A stretch of 64,000 bases of DNA from HGM04593 sp045661205. Its GTDB lineage: Bacteria > Bacteroidota > Bacteroidia > Bacteroidales > Bacteroidaceae. Positions within the stretch are counted from its first letter, which is position 1. The number at the start of each line of letters is the position of its first letter. The notes under the pieces were generated by a model, which did not search any database, had not been told where the DNA came from, and saw only the letters and a list, made by a program, of their open reading frames with translations. Below, in pieces: positions 1 through 8,314 of this stretch. Where the stretch lies: NCBI GenBank assembly GCA_045661205.1, contig JAZRFE010000018.1, positions 1 to 64,000 of the forward strand. The letters run 5' to 3'. Made by a program: the position numbers and the translations under genes.

Positions 1-139
1 AGTTGCAAACGACGCAGATGTTGCGATTTACAACTTCGCAGGTAAACTCGTTGCAACAGGCAAGGCCGGTGAGTATGCACTGCCCGCAGGCAACTACATT
101 GTAAAGGTTGGCAACAAGGCTGTGAAAGTAAGATTGTAA
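1..139 (+). CDS. C-terminal end of a secreted protein with a sorting-type tail (partial)
   Basis: Only the last 45 codons are present; the reading frame starts at base 2 and ends with TAA at 137-139. The visible residues follow the pattern seen at the C-terminus of many Bacteroidetes secreted proteins: V-A-I-Y-N-F-A-G-K-L-V, then L-P-A-G-N-Y-I-V-K-V and a short basic strand ending K-V-R-L. In known families this beta-sandwich tail acts as an export or surface-sorting signal (type IX-like sorting domain or DUF6383-type tail). What the missing main part does cannot be told. The stop codon lies inside the long inverted repeat at 136-215. A similar tail ends the CotH protein at 33131-36052. Confidence 0.7.
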   Translation, partial: VANDADVAIYNFAGKLVATGKAGEYALPAGNYIVKVGNKAVKVRL

Positions 140-215
140 TATTCTACTTATACAATAAAATAAATCTGGGAGCACATGCTCCGAGATTTTTTTTATTGTA
201 TAAGTAGAATATTAC
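136..215. terminator. Very long bidirectional terminator hairpin
   Basis: Bases 136-173 and 178-215 are inverted copies: a 38-bp stem with only two mismatches (T161/T190 and G168/G183) and a 4-base loop. The A-rich/T-rich part of the stem gives a U tract for either direction. It sits between two convergent genes, and both stop codons (137-139 plus strand, 212-214 minus strand) lie inside the arms. Confidence 0.85.
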
Positions 216-1024
216 TTCAAGTTAGAGATGGGGTCGAGATTCTCTTTCTCGATGTCTTTGAAGTAGTTTACTGTACCAACTTTCAGCTCAACTGTTGCAG
301 CGTCGTCGCAAACGATGATACCATGCTGGTGGAGCTGGAGTACGCTGATTGTCCACATCTGAGTAACACAACCCTCTACTGCGTGATAAAGTGCCTGTGC
401 CTTGTTGTGGCCGTTAACGAGAATAAGTACCTCTTTTGCGTCCATCACAGTACCTACACCTACTGTAACTGCTGTCTTGGGAACTTTGTTTACGTCGTTG
501 CCGAAGAAACGTGAGTTTGCAATGATTGTGTCGGTTGTCAATGTCTTCTGACGTGTGCGTGATGTGAGTGAAGAACCAGGCTCGTTGAATGCGATGTGAC
601 CGTCGGGGCCGATACCACCCAAGAAGAGCTGGATGCCACCGTATGATGCGATTTTCTCTTCGTAGCGTGCGCACTCTGCTGCCAAGTCATCGGCGTTTCC
701 GTTGAGGATATTTACATTCTCTTTCTTGATGTTTACGTGGCTGAAGAAGTTGTTCCACATGAATGAGTGGTAGCTCTCGGGGTGATCCTGAGGCAGACCT
801 ACATACTCGTCCATGTTGAATGTAACAACATTCTCAAAACTTACGATGCCCTGATTGTAGAGGTTGATAAGTTCTTTGTATGTGCCAAGGGGTGTTGAGC
901 CTGTGGGGAGACCGAGAACGAAAGGTTTTTCGGCTGTAGGCTGGAACTCGTTGATTTTTTTTGCTACGTATGTAGCTGCCCATGCAGATATCTGCTGGTA
1001 ATTGGGTTCAATGATTAAACGCAT
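212..1024 (-). CDS. nagB: Glucosamine-6-phosphate deaminase
   Basis: 270 residues, the usual length. NagB converts glucosamine-6-phosphate to fructose-6-phosphate and ammonia, the last step of amino-sugar catabolism, in the cytoplasm. The sequence shows the family hallmarks: the phosphate-binding G-L-P-T-G-S-T-P segment near residue 38, N-M-D-E-Y-V-G-L near 70 (catalytic Asp), and G-G-I-G-P-D-G-H-I-A-F-N-E-P near 135. The start ATG at 1024 fits the family N-terminus M-R-L-I-I. It lies 12 bases downstream of the GH43-type gene and probably shares its promoter at 2142-2173. nagA, the preceding enzyme of the pathway, is about 10 kb away and separately transcribed. Confidence 0.96.
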   Translation of the reverse strand: MRLIIEPNYQQISAWAATYVAKKINEFQPTAEKPFVLGLPTGSTPLGTYKELINLYNQGIVSFENVVTFNMDEYVGLPQDHPESYHSFMWNNFFSHVNIKKENVNILNGNADDLAAECARYEEKIASYGGIQLFLGGIGPDGHIAFNEPGSSLTSRTRQKTLTTDTIIANSRFFGNDVNKVPKTAVTVGVGTVMDAKEVLILVNGHNKAQALYHAVEGCVTQMWTISVLQLHQHGIIVCDDAATVELKVGTVNYFKDIEKENLDPISNLK

Positions 1025-1036
1025 GACTTTATTCTA

Positions 1037-2071
1037 TTAAAATTTATAGTATCTCTTTATTTTTAATTTGTCGAATTGGTTATCCATCTCTATGAGGCGG
1101 GGGACACTTGTGCGACGGTCGTTGATGATGGTGTCTTTGTGTACTGCCATTACAAGTGTGCCGTCGAAATCTTTGAAGAGCATTGGGTGACCGTTATTGT
1201 CGCGCAACAGAGGCACTGAGTCGATGCTCCAAGGACCGTTGAGTCCGTAACCTTTTTCGGCGTATGCAACACCCACTGCATATTCATCGTCGATATATGT
1301 CGAGAATAGAATTCCCAACTCGCCACCCTCTGTGTCGAAGAGGAAGGGGGCGTCCATTACGGGACAGAATGACTTGTTGCCGAGGCTGTCGACACCTGAT
1401 GACCAGGGGTTCTGCGATGCAGTGAACATTACAAAGGGCTCTCCCATCTGTTTCGAGAAGTCGTCGGTGAGGCGGATAATCTGTACCGTTCCGTCCCAAT
1501 TCTGAATCCATTCGTGGCTGTAAATGATGTAGCCTACGCCAAGTTCGTCGTCGCAGAATGTTGCATCGAGCGAAGGCTGGTCGGCACGAAGCAACGGACG
1601 GTTGGCGGGAATGGGTTTGTATGGGCCTTTGATGTTGTCGGCAACAAACATCTGACATGAACGACGGGGTATTTCTCTGCCGGCAACTTTGTCTATTATC
1701 ACGTCGGGGCGTGTGAAGGTTGCAATATAGAAGTATTTTTCGTTGAATTTATGTATCTCTGGAGCCCAGATTACGGGATTGCTGCCCATCCACATGGTGG
1801 TGTCGAGCTGAAGTACATTGTATGGGCCTTCCCATTGGCGCAGGTTCTTGCTTGTCCACACAGCACCGCCTGTACCTGTCATATAGTATGTGAGACTCTC
1901 CTTGTCGAGAATGATGAATGGATCGCGAAGCTCCATGCTGTCGATGGAAACTGTGCGTACGGGCTGGCCATCAATAGTCTGCAATTGGTTTGCTTGTGGT
2001 TTTTGAGTGCTTGTGCCACAAGATATAGCAAGTGCACACAGAGCAGAAAAAATCAAAAGTGTATTTTTCAT
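1037..2071 (-). CDS. GH43-type glycosidase lipoprotein
   Basis: 344 residues from the ATG at 2071 (an in-frame ATG at 2083 is also possible; still longer starts run into the promoter). A lipoprotein signal with Cys18 (A-L-A-I-S-C) implies membrane anchoring. The body has the five-bladed propeller features of glycoside hydrolase family 43: R-D-P-F with Asp50 as likely general base, W-A-P-E-I-H, and repeated Y-F-Y-I / G-Y-I-I-Y-S blade strands. Where GH43 enzymes usually have the catalytic Glu in an E-A-P/E-G-P context, this protein seems to have Asp240 (M-D-A-P-F), so activity is not assured. Such enzymes usually act on arabinose-, xylose- or galactose-containing glycans; the true substrate cannot be read off. 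It is first in an operon with nagB. Confidence 0.8.
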   Translation of the reverse strand: MKNTLLIFSALCALAISCGTSTQKPQANQLQTIDGQPVRTVSIDSMELRDPFIILDKESLTYYMTGTGGAVWTSKNLRQWEGPYNVLQLDTTMWMGSNPVIWAPEIHKFNEKYFYIATFTRPDVIIDKVAGREIPRRSCQMFVADNIKGPYKPIPANRPLLRADQPSLDATFCDDELGVGYIIYSHEWIQNWDGTVQIIRLTDDFSKQMGEPFVMFTASQNPWSSGVDSLGNKSFCPVMDAPFLFDTEGGELGILFSTYIDDEYAVGVAYAEKGYGLNGPWSIDSVPLLRDNNGHPMLFKDFDGTLVMAVHKDTIINDRRTSVPRLIEMDNQFDKLKIKRYYKF

Positions 2072-2141
2072 ATATAATTTCATGTTTCTGTCCGGATGTG
2101 AGAAAAAAGTACCTTCTACCCCAAACATATTCTATCATATA

Positions 2142-2173
2142 CAAAGGTAGTGCAATATTTGCAAATAATCAAA
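2142..2173 (-). promoter_or_regulatory. Bacteroidetes promoter for the GH43-nagB operon
   Basis: On the minus strand TTTG (2173-2170), a 20-base spacer, then TACCTTTG (2149-2142). This matches the TTTG-N19-21-TAnnTTTG pattern of the Bacteroidetes housekeeping sigma factor. The implied transcript start near 2137 leaves only a few bases before the longest possible ATG (2128) but a normal leader before 2071. Confidence 0.8.
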
Positions 2174-2289
2174 CTTGTAGCAATATTTCATCTTCTACCC
2201 TGCTCTTTGTTTATAAACATCTTTAACATTGTTGGCGAAACATAGTTACTTGGTTATGTTTTATAATGATAACTTTAATCTATATAATT

Positions 2290-2892
2290 ATGATACGATT
2301 TTTAATTTTGGCTGTGACATTGCTTATTGGTGTTCCTTTGTCCGGTGAGGCTCAGAAGAATAAAATGAGTAAGGCCGAACGCGAGGCCGCTTGGCGTGCC
2401 GAAAGACTGAAGAAAAGAGAGATGGAAAAAGCGAAAATGGCAGCCGAGGACTCCATTGCTTTTGCGCAGGCTGTCGAGGCGTTACGCAGTGGCTCGTGGG
2501 CTTTGGAGGCTTCGAATATAACTTTCAACAACGGTGTCACGCGTTTCGTTACGTCGAGCACCAACTATGTGGCTGTGAATGCCGGCGAGGGAACCGTGCA
2601 GACTGCCTTCAATAATACCAATATAAACTCTCCTAACGGATTGGGAGGTGTTACTCTCGAAGGAAATGTGTGGGGTGAGCGCATGGGTACCGATGCCGAG
2701 GGTAATGTGTTTTATAGTTGTTCTATTCAGGGTAACGGCATTTCTGCGGTTGTATATGTGACGCTCACGGCAAATACCAATCAGGCAAGTGCCAATGTGA
2801 ATGCCAATTACAGTGGTAACCGCATGACATTTAGTGGTTATCTCTATCCTTATAATTCGGCCGGAATATTTGAGGGGCAACCGAGCTACTGA
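2290..2892 (+). CDS. DUF4251 family secreted protein
   Basis: 200 residues from the ATG at 2290, chosen because it directly precedes a signal peptide (M-I-R-F-L-I-L-A-V-T-L-L-I-G); an in-frame ATG at 2266 would add eight residues. After the signal comes a charged helical stretch (about 25-65, rich in K, E, R, A) and then a beta-rich domain typical of DUF4251, a Bacteroidales family of unknown function. The ORF ends in TGA at 2890-2892, but the same frame continues open for 66 codons of proline-rich sequence (see the next entry). No clear promoter box was recognised upstream. The neighbours give no functional hint. Confidence 0.8.
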   Translation: MIRFLILAVTLLIGVPLSGEAQKNKMSKAEREAAWRAERLKKREMEKAKMAAEDSIAFAQAVEALRSGSWALEASNITFNNGVTRFVTSSTNYVAVNAGEGTVQTAFNNTNINSPNGLGGVTLEGNVWGERMGTDAEGNVFYSCSIQGNGISAVVYVTLTANTNQASANVNANYSGNRMTFSGYLYPYNSAGIFEGQPSY

Positions 2893-3093
2893 CTGACCGA
2901 TGATATAGCAGAGCCTATTGGCTTTTTCCCTCGGTACTATCGATATCCGGGAATTCCTCCGATGATTCCCCCACCCGGCCCTGTCATGCACCCTCGCCCT
3001 CCGATGATGCGTCCTCCCGGCATAGTCAGACCTCCGATGGGAATGCCTCCGCAGGGTTCGGGAGGTGTGCGACCACCCTCTTTCAGACCATAA
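2893..3093 (+). pseudogene. Proline-rich reading frame following the DUF4251 stop codon
   Basis: Immediately after the TGA of the DUF4251 gene the same frame stays open for 66 codons to TAA at 3091-3093. About a third of the residues are proline (21 of 66), in patterns such as R-P-P-M-M-R-P-P and I-P-P-P-G-P. This is unlikely to be random read-out. It may be a C-terminal tail cut off by a nonsense mutation, a readthrough extension, or a small separate ORF starting at the ATG at 2962 (43 residues). The DUF4251 domain looks complete without it. Confidence 0.4.
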
Positions 3094-3096
3094 ATA

Positions 3097-3133
3097 AAAC
3101 AGAGGTGCGACTCAGAATGTCGCACCTCTGTTT
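3097..3133. terminator. Bidirectional terminator between DUF4251 and yebC
   Basis: Perfect 15-bp inverted repeat (3097-3111 and 3119-3133) with a 7-base loop, located between convergent genes. The proline-rich reading frame ends four bases before it, so that stretch is probably within the transcript. Confidence 0.85.
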
Positions 3134-3154
3134 ATGTTGCTTGTTTGTTGGATG

Positions 3155-3877
3155 TTATTCCGCAGGACGCATGTTTGTGTATACGTTCTGTACATCGTCA
3201 TCCTCTTCGAGACGCTCAACGATTTTCTCGATTACTGCGCGCTGCTCGTCGTTTACATCTTTGAGGTCGTTGGGGATGCGTGTGAATTCGTTACCTGTAA
3301 TCTCAAAGCCTTTCTCTTCGAGAGCCTTCTGCAATGCACCGAAAGATTTGGGGTCGCCATAGATGGTTACCTCGTTCTCCTCTTCATCGTACTCGTCGTC
3401 AACGCCAAGGTCGATGAGGTCGAGGATAAGCTCGTCCATGTCGAGGTCGGCAGGTTTTGCGAATGTGAATACACATTTCTGTGTGAACATGAATGCAAGG
3501 CTTCCTGATGTGCCAAGTGTACCACCGAACTTGTTGAACACTGAGCGTACGTTTGCTACGGTACGTGTGGTGTTGTCGGTTGCAGCATCTACAAATATTG
3601 CAATTCCGTGAGGGCCGTATCCTTCGTATGTAACCTCTTTGTAGTCTTTCTGGTCTTTACCCAACGCATTCTTGATTGCACGCTCGATGTTGTCTTTGGG
3701 CATGTTCTCGTGCTTTGCATTGGCGATGATAGCTCTCAGATGAGGGTTGGTCTCGGGGTCGGGACCGCCCGATTTTACAGCAATGGCAATCTGCTTGCCT
3801 ATTCTTGTAAATGTACGTGCCATGTTACCCCATCTTTTGAGTTTCGCGGCTTTACGGTATTCAAATGCTCTTCCCAT
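3155..3877 (-). CDS. yebC: YebC/PmpR family protein
   Basis: 240 residues, normal for the family. It begins M-G-R-A-F-E-Y-R-K and contains the conserved F-T-R-I-G-K-Q-I, N-M-P-K-D-N-I-E-R-A-I and Y-E-G-Y-G-P-H-G-I-A segments. YebC proteins were first called transcriptional regulators; recent work on relatives (TACO1, YeeI/YebC2) points to a role in translation, relieving ribosome stalling at proline stretches. The C-terminal part is acidic, as in Bacteroidetes homologues. It lies 24 bases downstream of pheT and is probably co-transcribed with it, which fits a translation-linked role. Confidence 0.93.
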   Translation of the reverse strand: MGRAFEYRKAAKLKRWGNMARTFTRIGKQIAIAVKSGGPDPETNPHLRAIIANAKHENMPKDNIERAIKNALGKDQKDYKEVTYEGYGPHGIAIFVDAATDNTTRTVANVRSVFNKFGGTLGTSGSLAFMFTQKCVFTFAKPADLDMDELILDLIDLGVDDEYDEEENEVTIYGDPKSFGALQKALEEKGFEITGNEFTRIPNDLKDVNDEQRAVIEKIVERLEEDDDVQNVYTNMRPAE

Positions 3878-3901
3878 TGTAAAAATATTTTTTAGTTATT
3901 A

Positions 3902-6364
3902 TTATCGTTGTATTGCACCAAGACGTTTTACGAAATTGTCAAGCAGGCGTGCCATAGTCTTGTCAATCTGTTTGTCGTTGAGTGTCTGTGTGTCGTCCTG
4001 AAGAATGAAGCTTACTGCGTAGCTCTTCTTGCCGGGCTCCAGGTTTTTGCCTTCGTACACGTCGAAGAGGGCCACCTCTTTGAGCAGGCGTGTCTCTGTC
4101 TCGCGTGCAATCTTCTCAATCTCGGCAAAGGTTACTGACTTGTCTACGAGCAGTGCGAGGTCGCGTTTTACGGCAGGATATTTGCTTATTTCGGCATAAC
4201 CGATTTTTGCATTCTTGATGGCGCGCATCAGTTCGTTCCAGTTGATGTCAGCGTAGAATACCTCGTTCTCGATGTCGAACATCTTGAGGATTTTCTTGCG
4301 GATGATACCAATCTCGGCAACGTTCTTTCCACCGCGTGTCTGTATGAGTATTGCTGCCGAATATACGTCGTTGCTGAATGTTGAGATGTTGCGTGCTTGT
4401 GCCACAAAGCCCAAACGGTCGAAGATGTGCTCGACGTGGCTCTTGAGGTCGTAGATGGTGATTGCACGACCGGCATCCATCCACGAGGGCTGTATGGTGT
4501 TGCCTGTCATCCACATTCCCAAGTGGTAGCTCTCGCTGTAAGGGCTCAGGATTTTCTCGGCCACGCGTTTGTCGGCGTCGAATCGGTAACAGTTACCGAA
4601 CTCGAAGAAGCTGATGTCGGTGTATTTGCGGCTGACGTTGCGCTGTATGCTTTCGAGACCTCCGAAGAGCATTGTTTGACGCATTACGTTGAGGTCGGCA
4701 CTCAGGGGGTTCATCAGGCGAACAAGGTTCTCGTCTTTGTATGTTTCCAATCCTTCGTAGTAGGCCGAACGTGTGAGTGAGTTATTGAGAATCTCGCTGA
4801 ATCCGCAACCTACGAGCTGCTCCGAAATTACATTCTGCAATTTGTGTGACTTGTCCTCGGCACCTTTGGTGATGATTGACGAGTGCAGTGTTGTGGATAT
4901 TTCCACGTTATTGTAGCCGTAGATGCGCAAGATGTCCTCTACAACATCGCAAGGACGCTGTACGTCTACACGGTAGGGAGGAACGAGCAATGAGATACCT
5001 TCTGCATTTTCGTTCACAATCTTCATTTCGAGTGAAGAGACTATGCTCTTTACTGTTTCGGGTGCTATCTCTGCACCTATAAGGTTGTTTACATATTCAT
5101 ATGAAAGTTCAATGGCAAAGTCCTCAACGGGCGCGGGATATACATCCTTTATGTTCATTGATATTGTTCCGCCTGCAAGCTCTTTGATGAGGATGGCTGC
5201 CTGTTTCAGTGCATAGATTACTGCATTGGGGTCGGCACCACGCTCGAAACGGAACGAAGCGTCTGTCTGCAATCCGTGACGACGTGCTGTCTTACGTACC
5301 CATGTGGGGTGGAAATATGCGCTCTCGAGGAACACATTCTTTGTCTCTTCGGTTGTGCCGGAGTCGAGACCGCCGAATACTCCTGCAATGCACATGGGTT
5401 CTTCGCTGTTGCATATCATCAGGTCGCGCTCGCTCAGTTTGCGCTCTTCGCCGTCGAGAGTTACAAAGGGTGTACCTTCGGGGAATGTGCGCACCACTAC
5501 TTTACCGCCTTTAATCTTGTCGGCATCGAAGCAGTGCATGGGCTGTCCGTATGCGTGGAGTATGTAGTTGGTGATGTCCACGATGTTGTTGATGGGACGC
5601 AAACCTATGAGTTGCAGTTTGTCTTTGAGCCAGTCGGGACTCTCCTTTACTGTTACGCCTTTGATTGTTACACCTGCGTAGCGAGGACATGCTTCGCTGT
5701 TCTCCACAACGATGTCGATGGGCAATGACTCATCGTCTACCTTGAATGCTTCGCAGTCGGGGCGACGGATGCTTGTCTCGCCTACATTTTGTGTGAGGTA
5801 TGCGTAGAGGTCGCGGGCAACGCCATAGTGTGAGCAGGCATCGGCGCGGTTGGGGGTGATGTCCACCTCGATGATATAGTCGCTTTTGATGTTGTAGTAG
5901 TCTTTGGCAAGTGTGCCGGGAACAGCGTCTTCGGGAAGAACGATGATTCCGTCGTGGCTTGTTCCAACGCCAATTTCATCCTCGGCGCATATCATGCCCA
6001 AAGATTCCACTCCGCGTATTTTTCCTTTTTTTATTGTGAAACAGTTGTCACCGTCGTAAAGCTTGGTGCCTATTGTTGCTACAACCACTTTCTGTCCGGC
6101 TGCTACATTGGGCGCACCGCAGACAATCTGTGTGGGGTTGCCATCGCCAAGATTGACGGTTGTTATATGAAGATGGTCGCTGTCGGGGTGGTCTACACAT
6201 GTGAGCACCTCACCAATGACCAGACCTTCGAGGCCTCCTTTTATTGTTTGAACCTCTTCTACGCCTCCTGTTTCGAGGCCTATCGAGGTAAGTGCTACGG
6301 CTACCTCTTCGGGAGTAAGGTTGAAATCAACATACTCTTTCAGCCAATTGTAAGAAATATTCAT
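3902..6364 (-). CDS. pheT: Phenylalanyl-tRNA synthetase, beta subunit
   Basis: 820 residues, the usual length. It joins PheS in the alpha2-beta2 enzyme that charges tRNA-Phe. Domains in order: N-terminal tRNA-binding OB fold (about 40-150, with V-C-G-A-P-N-V), B3/B4 editing domain (about 210-400), B5 DNA-binding-like domain (about 405-480), catalytic-like core, and the C-terminal anticodon-binding FDX-ACB domain (last ~95 residues, with Y-P-A-V-K-R-D-L-A-L-L). The start M-N-I-S-Y-N-W-L-K is the standard family start. pheS is not in the window. A weak minus-strand box TAATTTCG at 6415-6408 could be its -7 element. Confidence 0.97.
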   Translation of the reverse strand: MNISYNWLKEYVDFNLTPEEVAVALTSIGLETGGVEEVQTIKGGLEGLVIGEVLTCVDHPDSDHLHITTVNLGDGNPTQIVCGAPNVAAGQKVVVATIGTKLYDGDNCFTIKKGKIRGVESLGMICAEDEIGVGTSHDGIIVLPEDAVPGTLAKDYYNIKSDYIIEVDITPNRADACSHYGVARDLYAYLTQNVGETSIRRPDCEAFKVDDESLPIDIVVENSEACPRYAGVTIKGVTVKESPDWLKDKLQLIGLRPINNIVDITNYILHAYGQPMHCFDADKIKGGKVVVRTFPEGTPFVTLDGEERKLSERDLMICNSEEPMCIAGVFGGLDSGTTEETKNVFLESAYFHPTWVRKTARRHGLQTDASFRFERGADPNAVIYALKQAAILIKELAGGTISMNIKDVYPAPVEDFAIELSYEYVNNLIGAEIAPETVKSIVSSLEMKIVNENAEGISLLVPPYRVDVQRPCDVVEDILRIYGYNNVEISTTLHSSIITKGAEDKSHKLQNVISEQLVGCGFSEILNNSLTRSAYYEGLETYKDENLVRLMNPLSADLNVMRQTMLFGGLESIQRNVSRKYTDISFFEFGNCYRFDADKRVAEKILSPYSESYHLGMWMTGNTIQPSWMDAGRAITIYDLKSHVEHIFDRLGFVAQARNISTFSNDVYSAAILIQTRGGKNVAEIGIIRKKILKMFDIENEVFYADINWNELMRAIKNAKIGYAEISKYPAVKRDLALLVDKSVTFAEIEKIARETETRLLKEVALFDVYEGKNLEPGKKSYAVSFILQDDTQTLNDKQIDKTMARLLDNFVKRLGAIQR

Positions 6365-6529
6365 ATTGTTTTTGTATATCTTTTATCGTTACTTTTGTTT
6401 CAACTTGCGAAATTACATTTTTTTTTGCAAACGGTAAAGTATAAAGGAAAAATATTGCTGTTACAACTGTTTTTTGTAGCCATGAGCAGTATAAATGCCG
6501 TTGTTTGCGTGTGTTGCTGTTGATGGATG

Positions 6530-8122
6530 CTAAAATGGTACGTCGTCGCCCATGTTCTGCGGTGGCATCATGCCCGAGGGTAATGGTGCGCCTGCGTTTA
6601 CAAGATAATCGGGCAACGGAGGTAGCGGTGCATCGGCGTCGGGCGGAAGCGGCGATGAGGCGTTAAGACGAGAGGTCTTTACAACGGGTATTTCGGCCGG
6701 CTGTGCTGTTACAAGCGATTCATCGTCGAGGTTCATGAAACGAGCATACTCTCCGCGGAAGGCAAGGCGCACGTCGCCTATGGCACCGTTACGATGCTTT
6801 GCTATGATAATCTCTGCTTTCTTGCGCCAGTCGAAGTCGCCATCCTTATATATATGGAAATACTCGGGACGGTTCACGAACAGTACAATGTCGGCATCCT
6901 GCTCGATAGCTCCCGACTCACGAAGGTCACTAAGCTGCGGGCGTTTACCCTCTACTCCTTCGCGGCCTTCGAGATTACGGTTCAACTGACTGAGTGCCAT
7001 TATGGGAATATTCAACTCCTTGGCAAGACCTTTCAATGCACGTGAAATGGTACTGATCTCCTCCTGACGGCTTCCTTTGCCCACATTGGCGCTCATCAAC
7101 TGCAAGTAGTCGATGAAAATCATTCTCACTCCATGTTCGCGCACCATGCGTCGAGCTTTTGTTCGCAACTCGAATACTGATAGCTGCGGGGTGTCGTCGA
7201 TGTAGAGAGGCGCGTTTTGCAGGGCAACAATCTTGCTGTCGAGTTGTCCCCACTCATATTTCTCAAGCTGTCCGCTCTTGATTTTATCACCGGGTATCTG
7301 ACATACGTTGCAGATGAGACGCTGTACCAACTGCACGTCGCCCATCTCAAGAGAGAACATTCCCACTGGTATGCGTTGGTCAACAGCCATGTTGCGCACC
7401 ATTGAAAGTGCAAATGCTGTCTTTCCCATCGCAGGACGGGCGGCAAGGATTATAAGGTCGGTATTCTGCCATCCGGCGGTAATCTTGTCGAGAGCGTGGA
7501 ATCCGCTGCTCAATCCACTGAGGCCGCTTGTGTTTTTCGACGCTGTCTGTATGTTTGTATATGCCTCCTTGATTACAGGGTTTATCTGGGTGAAGTCGCG
7601 CTTCATGTTGTGGCGCGAAATGTCGAAAAGCTCGGCCTCGGCGCGTTGCATCAGCTCCTCTACATCTACCGTCTCGTCAAAGGCGTCTGCCTGTGTCTTT
7701 CGGGTGAAGGTAATAAGGTCGCGTGCCAGCTTCTTTTGTGCAATGATGCGTGCATGATATTCTACGTTTACCGACGATACCACGCGACTAGTGAGCTCTG
7801 TGACATAAAAAGGGCCTCCCACCTCTTCGAGTGTTCCTTTGCGTCGCAGATAGTCTGTGACAGTGAGGATGTCTATGGGGCGGTCGTGAAGGTCCATTTC
7901 GCGAATGGCCTCGAAAATAAGCTGATGACGTTTGTCGTAGAACGACTCGGGCTTGAGCATGTCTCCCAAACGGCCTATGGCGTCGCTGTCCACCATTAGA
8001 GCACCAAGTACTGCCACCTCCAGCTCTAATGCTTGAGGTTGCAGATGGCCATATTCACTTACTATAGGCGCAGCAGAAGCCTGTTTGCTGCGCGGTTTGC
8101 GTTTGGGGGTTGTATCTTCCAT
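6530..8122 (-). CDS. dnaB: Replicative DNA helicase
   Basis: 530 residues. DnaB is the hexameric helicase that unwinds the replication fork. Visible: N-terminal helical domain (about 25-130, L-E-V-A-V-L-G-A-L-M), linker, and RecA-like motor with Walker A A-R-P-A-M-G-K-T-A near residue 230, Walker B-type I-F-I-D-Y-L-Q-L near 340 and the S-Q-L-N-R motif. The last ~60 residues are a proline-rich, acidic tail ending D-D-V-P-F, a type of tail often used to bind partner proteins; that role is inference here. No intein is present. It has its own promoter at 8164-8194. Confidence 0.97.
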   Translation of the reverse strand: MEDTTPKRKPRSKQASAAPIVSEYGHLQPQALELEVAVLGALMVDSDAIGRLGDMLKPESFYDKRHQLIFEAIREMDLHDRPIDILTVTDYLRRKGTLEEVGGPFYVTELTSRVVSSVNVEYHARIIAQKKLARDLITFTRKTQADAFDETVDVEELMQRAEAELFDISRHNMKRDFTQINPVIKEAYTNIQTASKNTSGLSGLSSGFHALDKITAGWQNTDLIILAARPAMGKTAFALSMVRNMAVDQRIPVGMFSLEMGDVQLVQRLICNVCQIPGDKIKSGQLEKYEWGQLDSKIVALQNAPLYIDDTPQLSVFELRTKARRMVREHGVRMIFIDYLQLMSANVGKGSRQEEISTISRALKGLAKELNIPIMALSQLNRNLEGREGVEGKRPQLSDLRESGAIEQDADIVLFVNRPEYFHIYKDGDFDWRKKAEIIIAKHRNGAIGDVRLAFRGEYARFMNLDDESLVTAQPAEIPVVKTSRLNASSPLPPDADAPLPPLPDYLVNAGAPLPSGMMPPQNMGDDVPF

Positions 8123-8163
8123 ATATGATTTTGATGAATGATATTAATATCTCTATGTTTTTA

Positions 8164-8194
8164 CAAAGGTAGTGCAAACCGAGTGCAATACAAA
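8164..8194 (-). promoter_or_regulatory. Promoter for dnaB
   Basis: Minus strand: TTTG (8194-8191), 19-base spacer, TACCTTTG (8171-8164), about 40 bases upstream of the dnaB ATG. Confidence 0.75.
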
Positions 8195-8272
8195 ATAAAC
8201 TTATTTATTTTTATTACTCTGTTATGAACATCTTTTTTACAGGCAAGGACTAACAAAGAAAAATAAAATAAC

Positions 8273-8280
8273 TATCTTTG
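8273..8280 (+). promoter_or_regulatory. -7 box for ispE
   Basis: TATCTTTG, 34 bases upstream of the ispE ATG. No clear TTTG box at the expected distance. Confidence 0.55.
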
Positions 8281-8314
8281 CAAATAACAGTTTACTATAA
8301 TAAAAATATAAGTA

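Noticed and set aside
2142..2165. A second TTTG box 12 bases upstream of the GH43 -7 element, with similar 12-base spacings before pheT, tex and cotH
   Set aside because: The spacing does not fit the known 19-21 base rule, and TTTG is frequent in AT-rich intergenic DNA; eight better promoters here use 19-20 bases.
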